From Allorhizobium pseudoryzae (GTDB lineage Bacteria; Pseudomonadota; Alphaproteobacteria; Rhizobiales; Rhizobiaceae), in assembly GCF_011046245.1 (NCBI RefSeq), contig NZ_CP049241.1:2868001-2932000 (forward strand): 64,000 nt of DNA. The letters are read 5' to 3'. Positions 1-7,562 of this stretch are shown here, piece by piece. The notes under the pieces are model-generated. The model had not been told where the DNA came from. It searched no databases and was given only the letters and a program-made list of their open reading frames with translations. Made by a program: the position numbers and the translations under genes. Each line of letters begins with the position of its first letter. The first letter of the stretch is position 1.

Positions 1-660
1 CAGGCGCGCAAGGGCAGCCTGCTTGCGACGTATCTCGCGACCGGCCGATCGGAGGTTCTCATAGAAGGCGACACATGGCCGGAGGGGTTGCGGGAGGCGG
101 CGGAGAAGGCCCTACGGACTGGCAAATCCGGTACGGTGGACATCGAAGGCGCGAGCGTCTTTCTCAACGTTCACCTGCCGCCGCCGCGCGTCGTCGCGAT
201 TGGCGCCGTGCACATCACCCAGGCGCTGGCGCGGCTGGCACCGGTGGTCGGGTACGATCTCACCATCATCGATCCGCGCACCGCCTTTGCCACACCGGAA
301 CGCTTCGAAGGTGTCGATCTCGTCGCGGACTGGCCGGAGGATGTTCTGCCGCAACGACCGCTCGATGCCTATACGGCGCTCGCCGCCGTGACCCATGATC
401 CGAAGATCGACGATTTTGCCCTGGCAGAAGGGCTGCGCCGCGGCTGTTTCTATGTCGGGGCACTGGGGAGCCGGAAGACCCATGCGAAGCGGCTGGAACG
501 GCTTGCGGCGCTGGGGCTGTCCGAGACGCAACTGTCCGGCATCCGCGCGCCCATCGGCCTTGATATCGGCGCCTCCAGCCCGGAGGAAATCGCGCTCGCC
601 ATCATGGCCGAAATCGTCCAGGCCTTCCGCCGCCGTGCGCTGTCGGGAGACGCCGCATGA
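1..660 (+). CDS. XdhC family protein, 5' truncated by window edge
   Basis: The frame is open from base 1, so the N-terminus lies outside the window; about 219 residues remain. The C-terminal half is the NAD-binding-like XdhC_C fold, with the strand-turn segment RVVAIGAVHITQAL followed by a Rossmann-like LTIIDPR, then GCFYVGALGSRKTHAKR and an IGLDIGA...PEEIA(L)AI block that is typical of XdhC/CoxI proteins. Family members bind molybdenum cofactor and help insert its sulfurated form into xanthine dehydrogenase or CO dehydrogenase-type enzymes. It overlaps the next gene by ATGA, and that neighbour also handles molybdopterin, so a cofactor-maturation role is likely. No xdhA or xdhB is visible in the window. 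The family is clear; the exact client enzyme is not. Confidence 0.86.
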   Translation, partial: QARKGSLLATYLATGRSEVLIEGDTWPEGLREAAEKALRTGKSGTVDIEGASVFLNVHLPPPRVVAIGAVHITQALARLAPVVGYDLTIIDPRTAFATPERFEGVDLVADWPEDVLPQRPLDAYTALAAVTHDPKIDDFALAEGLRRGCFYVGALGSRKTHAKRLERLAALGLSETQLSGIRAPIGLDIGASSPEEIALAIMAEIVQAFRRRALSGDAA

Positions 661-2291
661 TTTTTGGCCCGGTGTCGGTCAACGAGGCACAAGGGGCGAT
701 GCTTGCCCACGGTATCCTTCTGTCCGGCGGCAGGCTGCCCAAGGGCACGCTGCTGACGGCAGGCGCCGTGCTGCGGCTTCAGGCGGAGGGAATCGAAACC
801 GTCATCGTGGCACGGCTTGAAGAGGGCGATCTGACGGAAGACGAGGCGGCGGAACGGCTGGCCGGCGCGCTCGACCTGACCGGGCTGCGCAAGACGGAGG
901 CAAGCACCGGGCGCGTCAACATTCATGCGACTGTTAACGGCCTGTTTCGTGCCGACCGCGACCTGATCGACCGGTTCAACCGGATCGATCCGGCGATCAC
1001 GATTGCCAGTCTGGCCGATCATGCCGCGGTCCATGCGGGTGACATGGTGGCGACCATCAAGATCATTCCGCTTGCGGTTGGTGCAGACACGGTCGAGGCG
1101 GCACGGGCTGTTCTGGCCAGCGGGGCGGCGGTGAGGGTGAAACCCTATCGGGCCCATTCCGTCTCGCTGATCCAGACCGAACTGCCGCAGATGAAGGCCT
1201 CCGTGCTGGACAAGACCGCACAGCTGCTGCGCCGTCGGCTGGAGCCGTCCGGCAGCGTCATCGTCTCGGAACGGCGGGTGGCGCATCGGCAGGATCAGGT
1301 GACAGAGGCAATCCGCGCTGCGCTGGCCGCGGATGGCGGCGCGAGCGCCCGCATGGTGATCCTGTTCGGCGCTTCTGCCGTCTGCGATGCATTCGACGTT
1401 CTGCCGCAGGCCATACGGCTTGCCGGCGGCGTGGTGAACCGGGTCGGACTGCCGGTCGATCCCGGCAATCTGCTGGTGCTCGGCCATTGCGGCGACGTGC
1501 CGGTGATCGTTGCCCCCGGATGCGCCCGCTCGCCGAAGGAGAACGGTTTTGACTGGGTGCTCTCTCGGTTGTTAGCCGGCGAAGTGCCGAGCGATGAGAC
1601 CTTGTCTGGGTTGGGTGTCGGAGGCCTTCTGATGGAAATTCCAAGCCGTCCCCGGCCGCGCGAGGCGATACGCGCGACGCTCACCGAGCAAGACCTGGGC
1701 GCTGTCCTTCTGGCGGCAGGGCGGGCGAGCCGCATGGGCGAGGCCGGCCACAAGCTGCTTGCCGAATTCGAGGGTGTTCCGCTGGTCCGCCGGATCGCCG
1801 AGCGGGCGCTGGATGCGCTGCGAGGACCGCTGGTGGCCGTCATCGGGCATCGGGCGACGGAGGTCACCACGGCATTGACGGGGCTGCCGCTGGCCATCGT
1901 CGATAATCCGGCTTTCTCCACCGGCATGGCAAGCTCGCTGAAAGCCGGATTGTCGTCTCCCGCGCTGGCCGATGTGGCGGGCGTGATGGTGCTGCTTGCC
2001 GATATGCCGGGTCTCACGTCGGATGATCTGGAGCGGCTGAGCGATGCCTTCCTCGAAGCGGAGGGACGTGCGATCGTGCGTGCCGTTGCGAACGGCAAGC
2101 GCGGCAATCCGGTGATCCTGCCGCGGGCTACCTTTGCGGACCTGATGTTGCTGGAGGGGGATGTCGGCGCCCGGCACGTGATCGAGACCTGCGGCCTGCC
2201 GATCATCGACGTCGAGCTTGGCGCCGCGGCGCATGTGGATGTCGATACGCCCGAGGCGGTTGAGGCCGCCGGTGGAATTCTGAGGGGTTGA
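657..2291 (+). CDS. Molybdopterin-binding domain fused to MobA-like nucleotidyltransferase
   Basis: This 544-residue protein combines two cofactor domains. The first ~330 residues resemble a MoeA/MogA-type molybdopterin-binding region (VSVNEAQGAMLAH near the start, a VILFGASAVCDAFDV turn and the late CARSPKENGFDWVL). From about residue 348 a MobA/MocA-like NTP transferase begins with LGAVLLAAGRASRMG, the nucleotide-binding loop, followed by LADMPG and GKRGNPVILP, which bind metal and substrate in this family. MocA-type enzymes transfer CMP to molybdopterin to make the dinucleotide cofactor of xanthine dehydrogenase-family enzymes. The start codon overlaps the XdhC stop (ATGA), which implies translational coupling, so the pair probably makes and delivers the cofactor together. 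CMP rather than GMP specificity is inferred from context. Confidence 0.84.
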   Translation: MIFGPVSVNEAQGAMLAHGILLSGGRLPKGTLLTAGAVLRLQAEGIETVIVARLEEGDLTEDEAAERLAGALDLTGLRKTEASTGRVNIHATVNGLFRADRDLIDRFNRIDPAITIASLADHAAVHAGDMVATIKIIPLAVGADTVEAARAVLASGAAVRVKPYRAHSVSLIQTELPQMKASVLDKTAQLLRRRLEPSGSVIVSERRVAHRQDQVTEAIRAALAADGGASARMVILFGASAVCDAFDVLPQAIRLAGGVVNRVGLPVDPGNLLVLGHCGDVPVIVAPGCARSPKENGFDWVLSRLLAGEVPSDETLSGLGVGGLLMEIPSRPRPREAIRATLTEQDLGAVLLAAGRASRMGEAGHKLLAEFEGVPLVRRIAERALDALRGPLVAVIGHRATEVTTALTGLPLAIVDNPAFSTGMASSLKAGLSSPALADVAGVMVLLADMPGLTSDDLERLSDAFLEAEGRAIVRAVANGKRGNPVILPRATFADLMLLEGDVGARHVIETCGLPIIDVELGAAAHVDVDTPEAVEAAGGILRG

Positions 2292-2295
2292 ACGG

Positions 2296-2619
2296 ATGGA
2301 CAATGCCGCCATCGAGGAAATGTTCGAGAGCCTGGGTTCGATCAGCATTCGCCGCATGTTCGGCGGCAAGGGCATTTATCACCAGGGCGTCATCTTCGCG
2401 CTGGAACTTTACGACGAAGTCATGCTGAAGGCGGATGCCGAGACGGCGCCGCTGTTTGCCGAAGCAGGGGCCCGGCAATGGTCCTATGAAGGGAAATCCG
2501 GCAAGCCGGTGCTGATGCCCTACTGGTCGATCCCCGACGAGGCGTTGGACGATCCGGACATCATGGCGCGCTGGAGCCGACTTGCCTTCGAGGCAGGACT
2601 GCGGACCGCCAAAAGCTGA
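2296..2619 (+). CDS. TfoX/Sxy N-terminal domain protein
   Basis: This is a 107-residue protein with the TfoX N-terminal fold: LGSISIRRMFGGKGIYHQG near the start, then FALELYDEVMLKAD and YWSIPDEALDD. It has the N-domain only, the common short form in alphaproteobacteria; the C-terminal helical domain of full Sxy is absent. In gammaproteobacteria TfoX/Sxy activates competence genes, but short alphaproteobacterial homologues have no established role, so no competence function is claimed. The gene starts 5 bases after the molybdopterin fusion gene, with GAGGGG ahead of the ATG, and is probably co-transcribed. It ends 6 bases from the convergent NUDIX gene. Confidence 0.82.
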   Translation: MDNAAIEEMFESLGSISIRRMFGGKGIYHQGVIFALELYDEVMLKADAETAPLFAEAGARQWSYEGKSGKPVLMPYWSIPDEALDDPDIMARWSRLAFEAGLRTAKS

Positions 2620-2625
2620 TCCGGC

Positions 2626-3042
2626 TCAGGATTTTGGCAGAAGCCGGATCGCTTCCTGGGTAAACACGGAGAGCGGTAAGGGCAGAGCGTCGGGCGAAAA
2701 CCAGCCGAATTCCGACAGCTTGTCCGGCTCCGTCAGCTGCGGCTCTCCTGCGAAATTGTCTGCCAGGTACAGCATGGAAATCCAGTGCTGACGGTCGGCC
2801 TCGATCCGCTGTTCCGAGACGCCAAGGAAGGTGACCGGCCCGATCGACAGACCCGTTTCCTCTTCCGCCTCACGGCAGGCCGCATCGGCGGAATGCTCCA
2901 TATGATCCACCTTGCCGCCCACGATGTTCCAGTGGCCGGCTTCCGGTGATTTCATACGCTTGTAGAGCAGGATCTTGCCATCGCTTCGCCGGATCACGAG
3001 ACCCGTGCCGAAGCCCGGGAAATCAATGCCGGGAAGACCCAT
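2626..3042 (-). CDS. NUDIX hydrolase
   Basis: This 138-residue protein carries a complete Nudix box at about residues 43-65: GKVDHMEH, seven spacer residues, then REAEEETGL, matching G-x5-E-x7-REUxEExGU. The box binds divalent metal and cleaves a nucleoside diphosphate linked to another moiety. Phe, Trp and Leu clusters (GHWNIVGG, FGWFSPDALP) are typical of MutT-like members. The substrate cannot be told from sequence. The gene starts 8 bases downstream of the DEAD-box helicase stop on the same strand, so the two may share a transcript. Confidence 0.88.
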   Translation of the reverse strand: MGLPGIDFPGFGTGLVIRRSDGKILLYKRMKSPEAGHWNIVGGKVDHMEHSADAACREAEEETGLSIGPVTFLGVSEQRIEADRQHWISMLYLADNFAGEPQLTEPDKLSEFGWFSPDALPLPLSVFTQEAIRLLPKS

Positions 3043-3049
3043 GGCACAT

Positions 3050-4558
3050 TCAGGCCTTGGCGCTGGCGACGATCAGCATGAATGCCGGGATATCGTCACC
3101 GAAGCCGACCGGCGTCGGGCCGTCATCGTCGTCGCGGCGGCGGCGGCGCTGATGATCGTCATTGGCCGGATAGGGGCGTCCCGGATTGCGGCCGCCATGC
3201 TGATGCTTGCGATGTTCCGCCTTCTGAGGTTCTGCTGCCACGCTGTCCGTCCTTGTTTCCCGGGGTGTGATCTCTGCGACGTCATCCGCATCTTGCTCCA
3301 CGCGGATGTCTGCTTTGTGACCGCGTTTGCCACGGCCACGATCTTTGTCTCTGTCCTTGTCGCGCTCGCGGCCCTTGCCGCCGCGTCCACGACCGCTGTC
3401 CTGGCTCTCCATGGGAGCCGGAAGCGCAGACAGATCGCCATTCGCCCATTCGATCTTTTCGCCGATCAGCTTTTCGATCGCGTCAAGATATTTGGCGTCT
3501 GACTTGGTCACCAGGGTAAAGGCGCGGCCGGAACGTCCAGCGCGACCAGTACGGCCGATGCGGTGAACATAGTCTTCCGCATGGATCGGCACGTCGAAAT
3601 TGAAGACATGGCTGACATCCGGGATGTCGAGACCACGAGCTGCCACGTCAGAAGCGACGAGCAGCGTGATCTGGTTGTCCTTGAAGCCGGCCAGCATGTT
3701 GGTGCGCGAGCGCTGGTCCATGTCGCCATGCAGCGCGCCGACGGAAAAGCCGTGGCGTTCCAGCGAGCGGAACAGATCTGCGACATCCTTCTTGCGGTTG
3801 CAGAAGATGATCGCGTTCTTCAGGTCGTCCTGGGCACGGATGAGAGCGCGCAGCACGGCGCGCTTCTCGTAATCCTTGTTGTGGGCGGCCACGAGACGCT
3901 GCGTCACGGTCTTGGCGGTGGAGGAGGGCGGAGCCACTTCCACGCGTTCCGGGTTCTGCAGGAAGCGGTCGGCCAGCTTCTGGATTTCCGGCGGCATGGT
4001 GGCCGAGAAGAACAGCGTCTGGCGGGTGAACGGGATCATCTTGGCGATCCGTTCGATATCCGGGATGAAGCCCATGTCGAGCATGCGGTCGGCTTCGTCG
4101 ATGACGAGGATTTCGACACCCGTCATCAGAAGCTTGCCGCGTTCGCAATGGTCCAGCAGGCGGCCGGGCGTGCAGATCAGCACATCGGCGCCACGCTCAA
4201 GCTTGCGGTCCTGATCGTCGAAGGACACGCCGCCGATCAAAAGAGCCACGTTCAGCTTGTGGTTCTTGCCGTATTTCTCGAAATTTTCCGCTACCTGCGC
4301 GGCGAGTTCGCGCGTTGGTTCCAGAATGAGGGTACGGGGCATGCGCGCCCGGGCACGGCCCTTTTCGAGAAGGGTCAGCATGGGCAGCACGAAGGAGGCC
4401 GTCTTGCCGGTCCCTGTCTGTGCGATGCCGCAAATATCGCGGCGTTGTAGGGCGGGCGGAATCGCGCCAGCCTGGATCGGCGTGGGCGTCGAATAGCCCG
4501 CGTCGGTCACAGCGGAAAGGACTTTCTGGCTCAAGCCAAGATCAGCAAATGTGGTCAA
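3050..4558 (-). CDS. DEAD-box ATP-dependent RNA helicase, RhlE-like
   Basis: This 502-residue protein has all core helicase motifs in order: the Q motif around TPIQAGAIP, motif I AQTGTGKT (about residues 45-52), motif Ia PTRELAAQ, motif II VIDEADRMLDMG, motif III FSATMPPE, motif V ASDVAARGLDIPD and motif VI HRIGRTGRAGRSG. Family members unwind short RNA duplexes in ribosome assembly and mRNA turnover. From about residue 390 the core gives way to a low-complexity basic tail with RGRGGKG, alternating RD/KD and a run of five arginines followed by four aspartates; such tails bind RNA without sequence specificity. RhlE-like identity is inferred from the core; which of the several rhizobial DEAD-box paralogues this is cannot be decided here. 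Confidence 0.92.
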   Translation of the reverse strand: MTTFADLGLSQKVLSAVTDAGYSTPTPIQAGAIPPALQRRDICGIAQTGTGKTASFVLPMLTLLEKGRARARMPRTLILEPTRELAAQVAENFEKYGKNHKLNVALLIGGVSFDDQDRKLERGADVLICTPGRLLDHCERGKLLMTGVEILVIDEADRMLDMGFIPDIERIAKMIPFTRQTLFFSATMPPEIQKLADRFLQNPERVEVAPPSSTAKTVTQRLVAAHNKDYEKRAVLRALIRAQDDLKNAIIFCNRKKDVADLFRSLERHGFSVGALHGDMDQRSRTNMLAGFKDNQITLLVASDVAARGLDIPDVSHVFNFDVPIHAEDYVHRIGRTGRAGRSGRAFTLVTKSDAKYLDAIEKLIGEKIEWANGDLSALPAPMESQDSGRGRGGKGRERDKDRDKDRGRGKRGHKADIRVEQDADDVAEITPRETRTDSVAAEPQKAEHRKHQHGGRNPGRPYPANDDHQRRRRRDDDDGPTPVGFGDDIPAFMLIVASAKA

Positions 4559-4736
4559 AGAGAAAACTATTTCCGTTAGGTTCCGGAGAAGAACACTGTG
4601 AGTCGGATCAACATGTCGTCCGACGATGGGCGCGACATAAGCGCTATAGCCGGCAAAGTCAAGAAAAGCAGCCGTGATCAGGCGTGAATGGTGAATTCTG
4701 CCCGTTCATGGTCAATGGCTGAATAAGAATAAACTT

Positions 4737-6050
4737 TTACATATAGGTGGTGAGCTTCAGCCCGGCATTCAGGAAGCGCATCGGATCGATGGCGTCGCCA
4801 TTGCGGCGGACCTCGTAATGGATATGCGGACCGGTGGAACGCCCCGTCGATCCCGCCCGGCCGATGATCTGGCCAGCCTCCACCTGATCGCCGACGGAGA
4901 CGAGAATGCCGGAGAGGTGGCCGAAACGGGTCGTGATGCCCTGGCCGTGATCGATCTCCACCATGTTGCCGTAGCCGCCGGAATAACCGGCGGCGGTCAC
5001 CTTGCCGCTTCCGGTCGCCCGCACGCTTGCGCCGACATCGGCCTGGAAATCGATGCCGGCATGCAGTGCAAGACGGCCGAGGAAAGGGTCGATGCGGTTG
5101 CCAAAGGGGCTGGTGATGTCGCGGCCCGGCGCCGGATTGGAAAAGGGCAGTTCCTTGGCCGTCTGGCGGACCGTGTCGAGGCGGGTGAGGGCAAGGTCCA
5201 GCCTGTCGAGGGAGGCATCGAATGCGTTGACGCCGATCGGCTCGACGAAGGGTCCGCCAAGGCCGTTCTTGCTGTTGCCGTCCGTGGCGGCTTGATCCTG
5301 TGCCGGCAGATCGACACCCGTGCGGCGCATGATGGCGGCCATGGCTTGCGCCTTGCGGTCGGCATCGGCGGTCAGGCCGTGGATGCGGGCAAACTGTTCC
5401 TGTTCGATGGCCTTCAGCGACAGGGTGACGCGGGAGAAGACACGGTCGGCCCGATCCGCGACGCTTTCGCCGGTGGGAGCGAAGGCCGATGCCGACGACT
5501 GCGCCGCCGAATGCGTGTCCGCCGACAGCAGCCGGTCGATTGCCTTCAGTCCGCCGGTGAGGCCGGCCTGCTTTTCCTTTGCAGGAGCCTGGAAGGCGTT
5601 GACGGGCTTGGGCGTATCCACCGTCAGGCCCTGTTCTTCGGCGCGTTCCATCAGGTCGCCGAGCTTGCCGTGCCGGGAGAAGAGCGCGTTCTGCTGTTCA
5701 AGCAGTTTTTCCACCTTCTGTTCGACCACCTGCTGATCCAGCAGTTGCCGCGAGGTGATGCGGTCAAGCTGAGCCCGCAGCGCCGAGATGCGATCTTCGT
5801 AATCGTGCTGGATGCGCGCCTGGCGTGCCATGGCTGCGCCGATCAGGTCGTCGCGCAGGACGAGATAGGTGGTGGCGGCGAGGTAACCGATGGTGAAGAT
5901 GGCAATGAAGCAGATCGCGGCGGCCGTCATCCAGGGACGAATGACCATGTGGCGCACGCGCTCGCCCGAGGCGAGGATCAGGACGTGCTGGGGGGTGCGT
6001 TTGCCAAACACGCGTTGATCGCCTGTGCCTGCCACCTGATTCTCCCGCAC
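4737..6050 (-). CDS. M23 family metallopeptidase with N-terminal membrane anchor
   Basis: This 437-residue protein is cytoplasmic for about 40 residues, then has one membrane segment (WMTAAAICFIAIFTIGYLAA), a coiled-coil-prone periplasmic stalk rich in Glu, Gln and Arg, and a C-terminal LytM/M23 domain. Zinc ligands are visible: HAGID (H-x3-D, near residue 330) and HIH near 409-411. The domain therefore looks able to cut peptidoglycan cross-links. The N-terminal part resembles the DUF5930 region that precedes M23 in alphaproteobacteria. The listed start is GTG; a second in-frame GTG at 6035 has a better-placed GGGAG and is a credible alternative. It lies downstream of the DUF455 gene on the same strand. 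Confidence 0.88.
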   Translation of the reverse strand: MRENQVAGTGDQRVFGKRTPQHVLILASGERVRHMVIRPWMTAAAICFIAIFTIGYLAATTYLVLRDDLIGAAMARQARIQHDYEDRISALRAQLDRITSRQLLDQQVVEQKVEKLLEQQNALFSRHGKLGDLMERAEEQGLTVDTPKPVNAFQAPAKEKQAGLTGGLKAIDRLLSADTHSAAQSSASAFAPTGESVADRADRVFSRVTLSLKAIEQEQFARIHGLTADADRKAQAMAAIMRRTGVDLPAQDQAATDGNSKNGLGGPFVEPIGVNAFDASLDRLDLALTRLDTVRQTAKELPFSNPAPGRDITSPFGNRIDPFLGRLALHAGIDFQADVGASVRATGSGKVTAAGYSGGYGNMVEIDHGQGITTRFGHLSGILVSVGDQVEAGQIIGRAGSTGRSTGPHIHYEVRRNGDAIDPMRFLNAGLKLTTYM

Positions 6051-6124
6051 CTGTTCTACCCAACGGTCATCACCAGATGTGACTACACAATGTTAAGGTT
6101 AATGGCCGGTTAATTCGGGGTGGA

Positions 6125-6967
6125 TCAGCCACTGCTGGTGGAGGTCAGCGTGCGATAGAAGGACGGCGTCAGGCCCGCTTCGGCGCGGGCCAGGTCGTTG
6201 AACGGCGGCTTCAGCGCGCCACGGAAATTGGCGCGCACCAACTGCTGGAAGGTGGCCGCCGGATCGCGTTTTTCGCGGGCGCAGAGGAAGCGGAACCATT
6301 TGGCACCAATGGCCACATGACCCTTCTCGTCGGTGTAGATGACGTTGAGGACATCGGCCGTTTCCAGGTCACCGGTCTCGCGCATCTTTTCCTGCAGCGC
6401 CGGCGTGACGTCCAGGCCGCGCGCCTCGAGAATGAGGGGGACGACCGCGAGACGCGCCGTCAGGTCGTTGCGGGTCGAGTGTGCGGCCTGCCACAGGCCG
6501 TCATGGGCGGGCATGTCGCCGTAATCGGCCCCAAGTTCCCGCAGCCTGTTACGCACCATGCGGAAATGCTTTGCTTCCTCGAAGGCCACCTGCATCCAGC
6601 CGTCGAAGAAGGAATGCGGTACGGGTTCGGTGGCGTAACGGGCGACGATATCGAGCGCCAGGTCGACGGCATTGAGCTCGATATGGGCGATGGCATGCAA
6701 AAGTGCGATGCGTCCCTTCACCGTGTGCAGGGAGCGCTTTTCGACCAGTTTCGGCGGCACCAGTTCCGGCTTGTCCGGGCGGCCCGGACGATCGGGCAGC
6801 GGCGGATCGAGCGGCGAGCGCAGCGAAAGGCGACGCTCGAACCAGCGGGTTGCCGTCTCCTGGGTAAGTGCCGTCTTGCGGTCGAGATCGGCAGATGTGA
6901 TCGCCTCGATCGTGCCGCCGCGCAAGGAGACGATCTTCTGGCCGGAGGGTTGGGGAGCATCGGTCAT
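6125..6967 (-). CDS. DUF455 ferritin-like protein
   Basis: This is a 280-residue protein of the DUF455 family. Three helices carry the metal-ligand pattern of ferritin-like four-helix bundles: HAIAHIELNAVDLALD, FEEAKHFRMVRNRL and YTDEKGHVAIGAKWF, each supplying Glu/His pairs. The family is common in proteobacteria and is sometimes annotated as a rhamnosyl-transferase or MiaE-like protein without firm support; the bundle suggests a di-iron or di-manganese site. The gene ends at the 74-base spacer before the M23 peptidase and starts 13 bases downstream of the bcp stop, so bcp, this gene and possibly the peptidase may form one transcript. The function is unknown. Confidence 0.83.
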   Translation of the reverse strand: MTDAPQPSGQKIVSLRGGTIEAITSADLDRKTALTQETATRWFERRLSLRSPLDPPLPDRPGRPDKPELVPPKLVEKRSLHTVKGRIALLHAIAHIELNAVDLALDIVARYATEPVPHSFFDGWMQVAFEEAKHFRMVRNRLRELGADYGDMPAHDGLWQAAHSTRNDLTARLAVVPLILEARGLDVTPALQEKMRETGDLETADVLNVIYTDEKGHVAIGAKWFRFLCAREKRDPAATFQQLVRANFRGALKPPFNDLARAEAGLTPSFYRTLTSTSSG

Positions 6968-6980
6968 GCTCCCGTCCTTG

Positions 6981-7448
6981 TCACAGCGCCTTCACCGCTT
7001 CAAGTACCTCTTCGGCATGGCCGGCCACCTTCACCTTCGGCCAGACCTGCGCGACCTTGCCGTCGGCACCGATCAGGAAGGTCGAGCGTTCAATCCCCAT
7101 GTACTTCTTGCCGTACATGCTCTTTTCCTTCCACACGCCATAGGCGTTGGCCGCCACCTGCTCTTCGTCAGCCAGCAGAACCACCTTGAGGTCGTGCTTC
7201 TTGATGAACTTGTCGTGCTTGGACACCGAATCGGGCGAGATGCCGATGACGGTTGCGCCAGCGCCGGCAAACAAATCGGTGAGGCTGGTAAAGTCGATCG
7301 CTTCCGTGGTGCAGCCGCTCGTATCGTCCTTCGGATAAAAGTAGACGACCACCGGCTTGCCGGCAAAATCCGAGAGGGAAACGGTTCCGCCGCCGTCACG
7401 CGGAAGAGTGAAGCCAGGCGCAGGTGTGCCGATTGCGATTTCAGACAT
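6981..7448 (-). CDS. bcp: Thiol peroxidase of the Bcp/PrxQ family, single-cysteine form
   Basis: This 155-residue peroxiredoxin reduces hydrogen peroxide and organic hydroperoxides. It has the thioredoxin-like strand VVVYFYPKDDTSGCTTEA with the peroxidatic Cys in GCTTEA. The E. coli-type resolving Cys five residues later is replaced by Ile, and no other Cys occurs in the protein, so it must use a one-cysteine cycle with an external thiol. The start was set at MSEIAIG because AAAGGAAA sits just upstream of that ATG; a longer frame begins at 7472 with a poorer site. The gene is divergent from the AsmA-like gene across about 110 bases and is followed closely by the DUF455 gene. Confidence 0.92.
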   Translation of the reverse strand: MSEIAIGTPAPGFTLPRDGGGTVSLSDFAGKPVVVYFYPKDDTSGCTTEAIDFTSLTDLFAGAGATVIGISPDSVSKHDKFIKKHDLKVVLLADEEQVAANAYGVWKEKSMYGKKYMGIERSTFLIGADGKVAQVWPKVKVAGHAEEVLEAVKAL

Positions 7449-7562
7449 GGATTTCCTTTCTTTCGCCAGCATCTTGGGAGAAGACTGTGTTGAATGCTAT
7501 ATACTGGCACCTGACGGGTCCAGATCACCCGCGTCAGCGCATCGTTTCGGATACAGGTTCAA

